DNA of 64,000 nucleotides, taken from assembly GCA_942492835.1 (NCBI GenBank), contig OW818645.1, positions 3,410,001 to 3,474,000 of the forward strand. The letters run 5' to 3'. The notes under the pieces are model-generated. The model did no database searches, was not told the origin of the DNA, and saw nothing but the letters and a program-made list of their open reading frames with translations. This DNA comes from GWB2-37-7 sp942492835. Lineage in GTDB: Bacteria; Bacillota; Clostridia; Lutisporales; Lutisporaceae. Position 1 is the first letter of the stretch, and each line of letters starts with the position of its first letter. A program made the translations under genes and the position numbers. Shown in pieces: positions 7,516 to 16,257 of the stretch.

Positions 7516-7724
7516 TGTGTTTTTGAAACTTTTATAATTTATTATAAGTCTAGTATTAAGTAGGACATGATTCTATATACATAAATTACAATCCAAACAC
7601 CGAAAAGTGTAAATTTTACAAATATTACAATTCTGTTAAATAACAGTGAACTTGAAGGTATTTGAATGTAACTTTAAGAATGTATAAAATATGTAGCAAA
7701 AATAAAGTTGTAAAGGAGTAAGAT

Positions 7725-10625
7725 ATGAAGAAAATTTCCAAAATGATTGTAACCTTACTAATCATTTCCATTTTAGTCCAGGTATTTGTAGTAAATGCTG
7801 AACCCAATATTCCTGTAAAAGGTGATTTGCGTGGAATTTGGGTTTCAACTGTAGTAAATATTGATTATCCAACTAAGCCAACAACAGATGTTGAAGCCTT
7901 AAAAAGTGAGGCTTTACTGATACTGGATAACGCTAAGAACATGAGGATGAATGCTATATTCTTGCAGGTTCGTCCTACGTCTGATGCAATATACAAGTCT
8001 AATTACTATCCTTGGTCAAAGTATTTAACTGGAACTCAAGGCGTTGCACCTGCTGATAATTTTGATCCCCTTGAGTTTTGGATAACTGAAGCACACAAAA
8101 GAGGAATAGAATTACATGCGTGGTTAAATCCATACAGAGTGACAAAAAAGAGTGGCAATGAAACAGCACATGATTTTGACTCTTTAGCTCCAAATAATCC
8201 AGCTAAATTGCACCCAGAATGGGTGGTTAAACATAGTGACGGCAATCTTTATTATAATCCAGGAATACCAGAAGTTAGACAATTGGTAGTTGATGGTATT
8301 CTGGAAATTGTGCAGAACTATGATGTAGATGGTATACATTTTGATGATTACTTCTATCCTGGAAATAGCTTTGCTGATGAAGATACATATAAAAAATATG
8401 GGGCAGGTTATACAGATATTCATAACTGGAGAAGATCAAATGTAGATACTCTTATACATGATTTATCTGTAGCTATAAAAGCAGCCGATAAGGATGTAAG
8501 CTTTGGCATTAGTCCCTTTGGTATATGGGCTAACAAAACGGGAAGCCCATTTGGCAGTGATACAAAAGGAAACCAGTCCTACTACAGCCATTATGCTGAT
8601 ACAAGGAAATGGGTAAAAGAGGGCTGGCTAGACTATATAGCACCACAGATATACTGGAACATTGGCTATACAATTGCAGACTATAGCAAGCTGGTAGCTT
8701 GGTGGGAAGATGTTGTTAAGGATACAGGGGTTAAACTGTATATTGGGCAAGCTGCCTATAAATCCAATAGTGGTTCTGTAACTAGTCCTTGGTATGGGGT
8801 AACAGAGATAGAAAAGCAGCTGCAATTAAATACAAAAAGTTCGGAAGTAGATGGCAGCATATTTTTTAGTTATAGGTCATTTATAGATAGACCATCTTTA
8901 AGTGCAGTAGTTAAAGGATTTTATGAGCAAAAAGATGGTATAACTGCTACCATACCTGTAAGTGTTGCAAGACCTACAAGTAATATAAATACTAAGCTTA
9001 ATCAGTTTTATATATGTGGTTCTTCTGATCCAAGTAAACCATTATTATTAAATGGAAATCCTGTAAGCGGTCGTTCTAAGAATGGGTATTTTGGAATTCT
9101 AGTACCGCTGCAAAACGGCCAGAACGTATTTACATTTGCACAAGAAGGTTCATATACTACAAGAGCAATCTATAGAGAGACAGTATCAACAATACCTGCA
9201 AAAATGAGTGTTGCAGATATTCCTGCTGCTTCAGTATTTCCAAAATATCAGGAATATAGAAGTCCTGGAGAAAAAATTACTTTTACCTGTCAAGCTCCTT
9301 TTGGAGCATATGTGACAGTTAAATTTGGAAGCGAAGTCCATATGATGCAACCGACACTAAAGAAGCCAAGTGGTACAGGACTTTTTATCAACACATATGT
9401 TTATACATATACAATTCCAAATTATGAAGGTACTCCTCGGGTTGTTGATTTAGGTGTACCAGTATATACTATGAACTATTATGCAAATATAAAAACACGT
9501 GAAGCACCTGCTGCAGTGGGCGTTATCATGAAGAATGCACCTTTTTATGCAGAAGTAAACAAGGCTGTTATTAACACATATAATACGCCAACTACTGTAA
9601 ATGGAGCTGCTTATGAGCTGTACAATGGCATGTTTGATTATATTACCGCAATGACCGGAAACTATGTACGTTTATCCTCTGGACAATGGGTAATCAAAAG
9701 TGATATAAAAACCTTTACTTCAGAAATGCAGCTGCGCTCAACAATTTCTAATGTCTCCTATTTAACAGGAGAAAAATGGGATACCTTAAGGCTTGATATG
9801 CTTGGCCACTCAGCAGCTGTATCAGCTTTTGATGGAACTACCTTGAAGCTTGATATTTCAAAGGCAGATGCTTCAGGAATACCTGTACTGCCAGCTAATT
9901 CACTTTTCTCGTCAATTGCTTTGACAGGAAATAATGATAAGGTACAGTATGCTTTAACACTAAAAAGTGGTCAAAGAATTGAAGGCTATTATGTTGAGAA
10001 AACTCCAACAGGCTTAATCTTAAATATTAAAAGATCTGTAAAAGCAAAAGCGAGAGATAAGCCTCTTACAGGTATAACAATAATGCTGGATCCAGGACAT
10101 GGGGGCAGCGATCCGGGAGCAGCAGGACCTCTGGGATGGCGTTATTTTGAGAAAGCTATAAATCTAAATACTGCAATTAAATTCAAGACTGAGCTTGAGA
10201 ATTTAGGAGCAAATGTGCTTATGACACGAACCATAGATAGTGCTTTGTCTCTAGATGAGCGTCTTACTGCTTCAAGAAATGCAAAACCTGATATGTTTAT
10301 ATCAATACATGCTAATAGTATGGGTGACAATGTTGATATATCAAAGGTTGATGGGTTCTCAGTCTTCTATAAAGAAAAATTAGCACAACCTCTTGCAGAG
10401 ATGGTATTTAATGATACTATAAATACTTTAAACCGTACTAGCAAGGGATTACATGTAAGAAATCTTTATATTACTCGAGGAACATGGACACCAACTGTAC
10501 TTTTTGAAAGTGGATTTATTCCAAATCCTAATGAATTTGAGTGGCTAATTGATGAAAACGAACAATTAAAATTAGCTAAAAGTTTATCTGAGACTGTTGT
10601 TAAATACTTTACATCTTTTCAGTAG
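7725..10625 (+). CDS. Secreted GHL10 (DUF187) glycoside-hydrolase-like protein fused to N-acetylmuramoyl-L-alanine amidase
   Basis: 966-aa exported cell-wall enzyme. Signal peptide at residues 1-26 ('MIVTLLIISILVQVFVVNA'). Residues ~33-400 match the GHL10/DUF187 TIM-barrel family ('LRGIWVSTVVNIDYP', 'DGIHFDDYFYP', 'FGISPFGIWAN', 'DYIAPQIYWN'). The middle ~400-780 is beta-rich, with Ig-like stretches. The C-terminal ~783-966 is a zinc Amidase_3 domain with 'MLDPGHGGSDPG', a Glu in 'YFEKAINL', 'FISIHANS' and 'LFESGFIPN'. It probably cuts both a glycan and a peptide bond of peptidoglycan. Monocistronic between its own promoter region and the terminator at 10645. The amidase call is firm; activity of the GHL10 part is uncharacterised. 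Confidence 0.9.
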   Translation: MKKISKMIVTLLIISILVQVFVVNAEPNIPVKGDLRGIWVSTVVNIDYPTKPTTDVEALKSEALLILDNAKNMRMNAIFLQVRPTSDAIYKSNYYPWSKYLTGTQGVAPADNFDPLEFWITEAHKRGIELHAWLNPYRVTKKSGNETAHDFDSLAPNNPAKLHPEWVVKHSDGNLYYNPGIPEVRQLVVDGILEIVQNYDVDGIHFDDYFYPGNSFADEDTYKKYGAGYTDIHNWRRSNVDTLIHDLSVAIKAADKDVSFGISPFGIWANKTGSPFGSDTKGNQSYYSHYADTRKWVKEGWLDYIAPQIYWNIGYTIADYSKLVAWWEDVVKDTGVKLYIGQAAYKSNSGSVTSPWYGVTEIEKQLQLNTKSSEVDGSIFFSYRSFIDRPSLSAVVKGFYEQKDGITATIPVSVARPTSNINTKLNQFYICGSSDPSKPLLLNGNPVSGRSKNGYFGILVPLQNGQNVFTFAQEGSYTTRAIYRETVSTIPAKMSVADIPAASVFPKYQEYRSPGEKITFTCQAPFGAYVTVKFGSEVHMMQPTLKKPSGTGLFINTYVYTYTIPNYEGTPRVVDLGVPVYTMNYYANIKTREAPAAVGVIMKNAPFYAEVNKAVINTYNTPTTVNGAAYELYNGMFDYITAMTGNYVRLSSGQWVIKSDIKTFTSEMQLRSTISNVSYLTGEKWDTLRLDMLGHSAAVSAFDGTTLKLDISKADASGIPVLPANSLFSSIALTGNNDKVQYALTLKSGQRIEGYYVEKTPTGLILNIKRSVKAKARDKPLTGITIMLDPGHGGSDPGAAGPLGWRYFEKAINLNTAIKFKTELENLGANVLMTRTIDSALSLDERLTASRNAKPDMFISIHANSMGDNVDISKVDGFSVFYKEKLAQPLAEMVFNDTINTLNRTSKGLHVRNLYITRGTWTPTVLFESGFIPNPNEFEWLIDENEQLKLAKSLSETVVKYFTSFQ

Positions 10626-10644
10626 AAAAGAAGCTGTTTAATAG

Positions 10645-10674
10645 GCATCTACCATAAGGTAGATGCTTTATTTT
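10645..10674 (+). terminator. Terminator after the GHL10-amidase gene
   Basis: Perfect GCATCTACC/GGTAGATGC stem (10645-10653, 10658-10666) with an ATAA loop, followed by TTTATTTTG. Confidence 0.85.
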
Positions 10675-10782
10675 GTTATTTGGGTGTTTTTGTATTTCAA
10701 AATGATATAATATTAAGTATAATAAAAACAGAAACTAAGTTTTGATATATGAAATCAGATAATAGGATAGTGAGGGATATAG

Positions 10783-11559
10783 ATGAAAGAAATAGCTGAT
10801 AATTTAGTTCAATCTGTTGATAGAGCTATTACAATATTAGAAACCTTGGCTAAGAACAGTGAAGGCTGCAGAATTACTGAGCTAGCAAATGCAACAGGCT
10901 TACATAAGAGTACTGTTTATAGACTCCTTAGTACCTTGATGAGTAGGGGTTATGTAGAAAGATGCGTAGATAGTGAAAATTATAAGCTAGGTATTAGAAT
11001 ATTGTTTTTGGGAAGCTCAATACTTGATAGACTGGATCTAAGGAATATCGCAAAACCATATATTCAAGAGCTGTCCAGAAAGACAAAGGAAGTAGTTCAC
11101 CTTTCTATTTTAGATAATGGAGAAGCGGTATATATTGACAAGGTAGAGAGTCCTTATCACAGTATAAGAATGTACTCCCAAATTGGGAAAAGGGTACCTT
11201 TACATTGCACGGGCGTAGGCAAGGTATTGCTGGCAGGTTTGAAGGATTATGAAGTTGAAAAAATTATTGAGCAAAAGGGAATGGAGAAATTTACCATAAA
11301 CACTATAGATAATTTACCTATGCTTATTGAAGAGTTATCAAAGATAAGAGAACGTGGATATACATTCGATGAAATGGAACATGAAGAAGGAATTAGATGT
11401 GTAGCAGTACCTATATATGATCGGTTGGGAAAGGTTATTGCAGCAATTAGTGTTTCGGGTCCAATCATCCTCGTTACACAATGTAGAATTCCTGAACTTA
11501 CAGAAGATATTTTAAAAACTGCTAAGGAAATTTCACATCAGTTGGGGTATGTTGAATAA
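10783..11559 (+). CDS. kdgR: IclR-family transcriptional regulator (KdgR-type)
   Basis: 258-aa regulator. Residues ~8-70 form the IclR winged helix ('SVDRAITILETLA', 'RITELANATGLHKSTVYRLL', 'GYVERCVDSENYKLGIRI'). Residues ~85-255 form the effector-binding domain ('RVPLHCTGVGKVLLAG', 'GYTFDEMEHEEGIRCVAVPI'). Start ATG 10783 after a weak GAGGGA site. It has its own terminator, and about 390 bp downstream begins an operon with KDPG aldolase and KDG kinase, preceded by a GAAACG/CGTTTC palindrome typical of KdgR sites. A sugar-acid catabolite such as 2-keto-3-deoxygluconate is the expected inducer; this is inferred. Confidence 0.88.
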   Translation: MKEIADNLVQSVDRAITILETLAKNSEGCRITELANATGLHKSTVYRLLSTLMSRGYVERCVDSENYKLGIRILFLGSSILDRLDLRNIAKPYIQELSRKTKEVVHLSILDNGEAVYIDKVESPYHSIRMYSQIGKRVPLHCTGVGKVLLAGLKDYEVEKIIEQKGMEKFTINTIDNLPMLIEELSKIRERGYTFDEMEHEEGIRCVAVPIYDRLGKVIAAISVSGPIILVTQCRIPELTEDILKTAKEISHQLGYVE

Positions 11560-11586
11560 CATTATATTATAAATGTAAATTGTTTA

Positions 11587-11628
11587 GTGCAAAACATATG
11601 AGTCAAGTAATATGTTTTGCACATTTTT
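11587..11628 (+). terminator. Terminator of the IclR regulator gene
   Basis: Perfect 13-bp stem GTGCAAAACATAT / ATATGTTTTGCAC (11587-11599, 11610-11622) with a 10-base loop and ATTTTTAATT tail. Confidence 0.75.
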
Positions 11629-11879
11629 AATTATAGCCTGAATATTTAGTGCAAAACATATAGTATAAAATATATTAAACAGAGAAATATAATACTGTAA
11701 TGAAAAACAGAAGTGAATTTTACATTGTTACAGTATTTTGAATAATTAAATAATTATTTAACAAAATATAAATAATTATTTAACAAAGCAGGAAATTAAA
11801 AAAACTGTATAGAATATATCAAATAACGAAACATAACACCGCGATGTGAAACGGACTAGAATTGAGCGATCAATTCTTT

Positions 11880-11885
11880 TATAAT
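11880..11885 (+). promoter_or_regulatory. -10 element of the KDG-transport operon
   Basis: TATAAT at 11880-11885. The -35 element is weak (TAGAAT at 11857-11862, 17-bp spacer). The operator begins 10 bp downstream, covering the expected start of transcription. Confidence 0.5.
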
Positions 11886-11894
11886 AACGTATCA

Positions 11895-11911
11895 ACGAAA
11901 CGGCGTTTCGT
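11895..11911. promoter_or_regulatory. KdgR-type operator palindrome
   Basis: ACGAAACG-G-CGTTTCGT is a perfect 8-bp dyad with one central base. It closely resembles the known GAAAC(A/G)nnGTTTC sites of KdgR-type IclR regulators. Position just past the TATAAT argues for repression, relieved by inducer. Further GAAAC half-sites occur at 11828-11832 and 11848-11852. Confidence 0.72.
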
Positions 11912-11947
11912 AATGCGCAACAAACTTAGCTTTTGGGGAGGTTAATA

Positions 11948-12589
11948 ATGAAAAGAATTGAAACTATTAGAAAAATGGTAGACTGTGGCGTTGTAGCAGT
12001 AATCAGAGCCGAATCAAAAGAACAGGGAACAAAAATAGTAGAAGCTGTAAAAAATGGTGGAATTAAAGCTTTAGAGATAACTATGACAGTGCCAGGGGCA
12101 ATAGATATCATTAAAGAGTTATCTGAAGCTTATAAAAATGAGGATGTTATTATTGGTGCAGGTACAGTATTAGATCCGGAAACTGCGAGAGCATGTATAC
12201 TAGCAGGCGCTGAGTATATTGTAAGTCCTAGTCTTAACATTGATACAGTAAAGCTTTGCAATAGATACAGGATACCAGTGATGCCTGGAGTAATGACGGT
12301 AAAAGAAGCAATTGAAGCATTGGAATATGGGGTAGAAATAATAAAGGTATTCCCAGGGAATGCGTTTGGACCATCAATAATAAAGGCATTTAAGGGACCA
12401 ATACCTCAAGGTAATTTCATGCCAACGGGTGGTGTTACTCTTGATAATATTAAAGATTGGATAAAATCTGGAGCAGTTGCAGTAGGTACAGGAGGCGATT
12501 TGACAAAGGGCGCCAAAACTGGGGACTATGCATTGGTTGAAGAGACAGCTCGTAGATTTGTTGAGGCAGTTAAAATAGCTAGAACTTAG
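11948..12589 (+). CDS. eda: 2-keto-3-deoxy-6-phosphogluconate / 4-hydroxy-2-oxoglutarate aldolase
   Basis: Class I aldolase that splits KDPG into pyruvate and glyceraldehyde 3-phosphate in the cytosol. 213 aa, typical for the family. Motifs: 'VVAVIRAES', catalytic Glu in 'ALEITMTVPGA', 'IGAGTVLD', Schiff-base Lys in 'VEIIKVFPGNAFGP' and phosphate loop 'MPTGGVTLDN'. The ATG at 11948 follows GGGGAGG; an in-frame TTG at 11933 lies upstream of that ribosome site and is rejected. First gene of the long operon; KDG kinase follows 16 bp later, so the two enzymes complete the KDG to KDPG to pyruvate route. Confidence 0.95.
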   Translation: MKRIETIRKMVDCGVVAVIRAESKEQGTKIVEAVKNGGIKALEITMTVPGAIDIIKELSEAYKNEDVIIGAGTVLDPETARACILAGAEYIVSPSLNIDTVKLCNRYRIPVMPGVMTVKEAIEALEYGVEIIKVFPGNAFGPSIIKAFKGPIPQGNFMPTGGVTLDNIKDWIKSGAVAVGTGGDLTKGAKTGDYALVEETARRFVEAVKIART

Positions 12590-12605
12590 GTAAGGAGGAA
12601 TTATC

Positions 12606-13628
12606 ATGGGTAAGTTTGTGACATTTGGTGAAATAATGTTAAGATTGGCTCCTTTAGGGTATGATCGCTTTTTGCAATCGAAGGAATTTGGAGTTGTTTA
12701 TGGCGGAGGCGAGGCAAACGTTGCAGTCTCTCTTGCGAACTATGGTAAGGATACATATTTTGTAACAAAGCTGCCGAAACATGATATTGGACAGGCTGCG
12801 GTAAACGAGTTGAGAAAGTTTGGAGTTGACACAACATATATAACACGAGGCGGAGATAGAGTAGGCATATATTTTTGTGAAAAAGGAGCTTCTCAGAGAC
12901 CTTCTAAGGTTATTTATGATAGAGCTAATTCTTCAATAGCTCAAGCGAAAAAAGAAGATTTTGATTGGAAAGCTATTTTTGAAGGTGCAGAATGGTTCCA
13001 CTTTACAGGTATAACTCCTGCATTATCTGATGATTGTGCAGAAATATGTATGGAAGCTGTTAAAGCTGCAAAAGAAGCAGGAGTCATGGTAAGCGTGGAT
13101 TTAAACTATAGAAAGAAGCTTTGGAGCACTGAAAAAGCCGGTAGGGTTATGGGAGAGCTTATTAAATACTGTGATGTAGTCATTGCAAATGAAGAAGATG
13201 CAGAAAAAGTGTTTGGAATAAAAGCAGACGCAACTGATATTACAACAGGAATGTTAAATGATGAAGGTTATAAGAAGGTAGCAAAAGAGTTAGTTGATAG
13301 ATTTAAGCTTAAATATGCAGCAATTACCTTGAGAGAGAGCTACTCAGCTTCAGATAATGGATGGTCTGCGATGCTATATGATGGTAAGAATTACTACAAT
13401 TCTAGGAAATATGATGTTCATATTGTTGATAGAGTTGGTGGCGGAGATTCCTTTGGAGCGGGACTTATTTATGGGCTGACATCTAAAATGGATGCACAAG
13501 CTGCTCTAGAGTTTGCAGTTGCTGCTTCATGTTTGAAGCATACAGTAGAAGGAGATTTTAACATGATGTCTTTAGAAGAAGTTGAGACATTAACGAAGGG
13601 CGATGCATCTGGAAGAGTGCAAAGATAA
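12606..13628 (+). CDS. kdgK: 2-dehydro-3-deoxygluconokinase (PfkB family)
   Basis: Phosphorylates 2-keto-3-deoxygluconate with ATP to KDPG, the substrate of the preceding aldolase. 340 aa. Signature motifs: N-terminal 'VTFGEIMLRLAP' and 'GGGEANVAVSLANYG', and the C-terminal PfkB ATP/catalytic motif 'DRVGGGDSFGAGLIYGL' with the catalytic Asp. Ribosome site AAGGAGGAA precedes the ATG at 12606. Second gene in the operon. Specificity for KDG is supported by its neighbour and the KdgR-type operator rather than by sequence alone. Confidence 0.93.
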   Translation: MGKFVTFGEIMLRLAPLGYDRFLQSKEFGVVYGGGEANVAVSLANYGKDTYFVTKLPKHDIGQAAVNELRKFGVDTTYITRGGDRVGIYFCEKGASQRPSKVIYDRANSSIAQAKKEDFDWKAIFEGAEWFHFTGITPALSDDCAEICMEAVKAAKEAGVMVSVDLNYRKKLWSTEKAGRVMGELIKYCDVVIANEEDAEKVFGIKADATDITTGMLNDEGYKKVAKELVDRFKLKYAAITLRESYSASDNGWSAMLYDGKNYYNSRKYDVHIVDRVGGGDSFGAGLIYGLTSKMDAQAALEFAVAASCLKHTVEGDFNMMSLEEVETLTKGDASGRVQR

Positions 13629-13644
13629 TTTTGGAGGTATAGGA

Positions 13645-14028
13645 ATGTTAGAGTTAGAACATGTTGCAATATGTGCCAAAGACACAACAGCATTAAAAGA
13701 CTGGTATGTAAAACTCTTTAATTTCAAAGTGGTATATGACAATAAAAAGGAAAGTCCAACTTATATACTTCTAATGGAAGATAATAGCATGATAGAGATT
13801 TATCCTATGGATAAGGAGACTGATATTTGCAGCAATAAGCATCAAGGTCTAAGGCATCTAGCTTTTGGTAGTGATGATATAGAAACTGAATACGCTAAGC
13901 TGCTAGATAATTCTGTAGATATAATTGATGAATTTAGAACAAGTCCTAAGGGTGTAAGCACTTTCTTCTTCAGGGATTTAGAAGGTAATATTATTCATTT
14001 TGTACAAAGGAATAAAAAGCTTTATTGA
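13645..14028 (+). CDS. VOC/glyoxalase-superfamily protein
   Basis: 127-aa protein of the vicinal-oxygen-chelate fold: two beta-alpha-beta-beta-beta modules with 'LEHVAICAKDTTALKDWYV' at the start, metal-type residues His and Glu in 'MLELEHVAI', 'MIEIYPM', 'LRHLAFGSDD' and 'NIIHFVQR'. The ATG at 13645 follows TTGGAGG; the longer frame from 13603 would overlap the kinase gene. Its position suggests isomerisation, epimerisation or detoxification of an intermediate of the same sugar-acid pathway. Exact reaction cannot be told. Confidence 0.82.
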   Translation: MLELEHVAICAKDTTALKDWYVKLFNFKVVYDNKKESPTYILLMEDNSMIEIYPMDKETDICSNKHQGLRHLAFGSDDIETEYAKLLDNSVDIIDEFRTSPKGVSTFFFRDLEGNIIHFVQRNKKLY

Positions 14029-14131
14029 AAATAAATCAATAAATAATTTGTATTAAGGTGGTGAATAATATTTAACTATAGAACCAATTTATATTACTAT
14101 TTATCTATAAATATAGGGGAGGATTTAAAAA

Positions 14132-15289
14132 ATGAAGAAATTTTTAGTTATGATAATGGTTACGGTTATGGTGTTCTCTCTATTTGGATGTACATCACAA
14201 GGAGGTGCGCCAAAAGAGATAAGAATAGGTGTTGTTGCACCACTTTCAGGTCAGTCTGCAATTGCAGGTGAGTACATGAAGAATGGTATATCACTTATCA
14301 CTGATGAACTAGAAGCAAATGGTGGATTGGACATAAATGGAACAAAGATGCCTGTAAAGATAATATATGAAGATAATGAAGCAAAACCAGAAGCTACAGC
14401 AAATGTTTACAGAAAATTAATCGACCAAGATAAAGTTCTTGCTATAGTTGGTCCTGATATGAGTAAAGCTATACTTGCAGGTGGACCTATAGCTCAAACA
14501 TCAAAGATACCTGCAATAGGAACATTCACAACAAATGAAAAGGTTACTCAAGTTGGAGACTTCGTTTTTAGAGCATGTTTTATAGATCCATTCCAAGGTA
14601 AAGTTGCTGCTCAGTATTCAAGAGAATTTTTAAAAGCAAATACTGCAGCTATTCTATATAACAATGCTGACGATTACAGCAAAGGATTAATGGAAAACTT
14701 CACAAAGGTTTTTGAAGAAATGGGTGGCAAGGTTGTTGAAGTGCAAGCTTATGGCGGAGCAGAAATAAAGGATTATAATGCACAGCTTATAAAGATTAAA
14801 GCATCAAACCCTGAAGTATTATTCATGCCTAATCTATTTAGCGAAGTACCACTACAATCAAAACAAGCAAGACAAATGGGAATAACAGCTAAATTTGTAG
14901 GTGGAGATTCATGGGATAGTCCAGACGTTCCAAATATAGCTGGTAAAGAGGCTGTTGAAGGTGCTTCTTTTGTTGCAGCATTCTCACCAGATGATCCAAG
15001 TCCAGCAACTAAAGATTTCGTTGATAAGTATAAAGCAAAATTCAACAAAAATCCAAACTCAAATGCAGTTTTAGCATATGAAGCAATGAGAATTGTTCTA
15101 AAGGGAGTACAAGATGCAGCAACACTTGATGGTCAAGGCATTAGAGATGCAATGGCAAATATAAAAGATTTTGAAGTTCCATCAGGAAAAGTTACATTTG
15201 ACCAAAACAGAAATCCAATAAAGGGTGCTGTTGTAATGACTTATAAAGATGGTGTTCCATCATATGTAACAACAATTAATCCACAGTAA
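14132..15289 (+). CDS. livK: ABC transporter substrate-binding lipoprotein, branched-chain amino acid type
   Basis: 385-aa extracellular receptor of a HAAT-family importer. Lipoprotein signal 'MKKFLVMIMVTVMVFSLFGC' with lipobox LFGC, then the type I periplasmic-binding fold ('IRIGVVAPLSGQSAIAGEYM', 'IIYEDNEAKPEATANVYRKL', 'VLAIVGPDMSKA', 'NSNAVLAYEAM'). Start ATG after GGGGAGG. It heads the transport part of the operon, and a stem-loop follows it, as is common where the receptor must be made in excess. In this operon the ligand may be a sugar acid or aminated derivative rather than leucine; this is inference. Confidence 0.9.
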   Translation: MKKFLVMIMVTVMVFSLFGCTSQGGAPKEIRIGVVAPLSGQSAIAGEYMKNGISLITDELEANGGLDINGTKMPVKIIYEDNEAKPEATANVYRKLIDQDKVLAIVGPDMSKAILAGGPIAQTSKIPAIGTFTTNEKVTQVGDFVFRACFIDPFQGKVAAQYSREFLKANTAAILYNNADDYSKGLMENFTKVFEEMGGKVVEVQAYGGAEIKDYNAQLIKIKASNPEVLFMPNLFSEVPLQSKQARQMGITAKFVGGDSWDSPDVPNIAGKEAVEGASFVAAFSPDDPSPATKDFVDKYKAKFNKNPNSNAVLAYEAMRIVLKGVQDAATLDGQGIRDAMANIKDFEVPSGKVTFDQNRNPIKGAVVMTYKDGVPSYVTTINPQ

Positions 15290-15301
15290 AGTTTAAGTAA
15301 G

Positions 15302-15340
15302 GAATCGGTAGTGAGGTTAGCCTTGCTGCCGATTCAATTT
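15302..15340 (+). promoter_or_regulatory. Intra-operon stem-loop between receptor and permease genes
   Basis: GAATCGG (15302-15308) pairs with CCGATTC (15329-15335), with inner AGG/CCT pairing, followed by AATTTTC. The T run is weak, so it probably acts as a partial terminator or mRNA-stabilising hairpin for the receptor transcript. Confidence 0.6.
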
Positions 15341-15366
15341 TCAAAAAAAACTGAGAGGTGATTTTA

Positions 15367-16248
15367 TTGAATACGTTTTTTCAGCTTCTTATTTATGGGC
15401 TACAGCTTGGTAGTATATATGCTTTGATTGCTCTTGGCTATACAATGGTCTATGGAATAATTGGACTGATTAACTTTGCTCACGGTGACTTCCTAATGGT
15501 TGGCGCTTTTGCAGCATTTTTTGCAGTAGCATTGTTTAAACTTAGTTTTGTGCCTGTTCTGATAATCAGTATGGTTTTAACAGGACTTTTAGGGGTTTTC
15601 ATAGAGAGAGTCGCTTACAAACCTTTGAGGAAAAGACCTAGACTTTCAGCAATGGTAACTGCAATAGGAGTTTCCATAGTTCTTGAAAATTTACCTAGAG
15701 CTCTTCCATTTATAGGACCAGCTCCTAGACCATTTCCATCTTTGGTACCAATGGTGAATTATAATATGTTTGGAATAACTACAAACAGTGTACAACTTAT
15801 TATGATAGGGCTATCCGTACTGCTTATGATTATACTCCAGTATATAGTTACGAAAACATCAATTGGTCGTAAAATGAGAGCAGTTTCACTTGATAAGGAT
15901 GCAGCTTCCTTAATGGGTATAAATGTTAATAATGTTATTTCAGTAACTTTCTTTATTGGTGCAGCACTAGCTGCAGCAGGAGGAATATTCTATTCATCCA
16001 CTTATCCTATGATAGATGTTTATATGGGAATAGTTCTAGGACTTAAAGCTTTTATAGCTGCGGTACTTGGTGGAATAGGGAATATACCCGGAGCAATGGT
16101 GGGCGGTCTAATAATGGGGATTGCAGAGGTTTTTGCAACTTCTATAAATTCCGATTTAGGCTATGGCATAAGTTTTGTAATGCTCATACTTATACTTTTG
16201 TTTAAGCCTGCAGGAATCATGGGTAAATTCACTGTTGAGAAAGTGTAG
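15367..16248 (+). CDS. livH: Branched-chain amino acid-type ABC transporter permease LivH
   Basis: 293-aa inner-membrane permease with about eight hydrophobic segments. Family motifs 'GSIYALIALGYTMVYGIIGLINFAHGD', split as 'ALIALGYTMVYG' and 'LINFAHGDF', 'VAYKPLRKRPRLSAMVTAIG' and the coupling loop 'AVLGGIGNIPGAMVGG'. TTG at 15367 is favoured because GAGAGGTG ends 6 bases before it; the GTG at 15358 lies inside that site. Forms the transmembrane dimer with the LivM-like protein encoded next; stop and next start are separated by only a few bases. Confidence 0.9.
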   Translation: MNTFFQLLIYGLQLGSIYALIALGYTMVYGIIGLINFAHGDFLMVGAFAAFFAVALFKLSFVPVLIISMVLTGLLGVFIERVAYKPLRKRPRLSAMVTAIGVSIVLENLPRALPFIGPAPRPFPSLVPMVNYNMFGITTNSVQLIMIGLSVLLMIILQYIVTKTSIGRKMRAVSLDKDAASLMGINVNNVISVTFFIGAALAAAGGIFYSSTYPMIDVYMGIVLGLKAFIAAVLGGIGNIPGAMVGGLIMGIAEVFATSINSDLGYGISFVMLILILLFKPAGIMGKFTVEKV

Positions 16249-16257
16249 GTGAGGAAA

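Larger units (their letters stand above)
7027..7724. other. 698-bp intergenic region with two terminators and a hairpin
   Basis: AT-rich stretch without a convincing gene. It contains the terminator of the peptide-signal unit (7040-7073), a very stable GAGTCGGA/TCCGACTC hairpin (7374-7393) and a second terminator (7483-7515) that does not follow any recognised gene. The last ~200 bp hold the promoter region of the wall-enzyme gene (TATAAA at 7683-7688). Confidence 0.55.
11560..11947. other. Intergenic control region of the KDG operon
   Basis: 388 bp holding the terminator of the IclR gene, a partial second copy of its left arm (TTTAGTGCAAAACATAT at 11583-11599 and 11645-11661), an AT-rich spacer with repeated AATAATTATTTAACAAA, then the operon promoter and operator. 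Confidence 0.6.

Noticed and set aside
8000..8250. Overlapping 60-80 codon reverse ORFs inside the GHL10-amidase gene
   Set aside because: Shadows of a well-supported forward gene.
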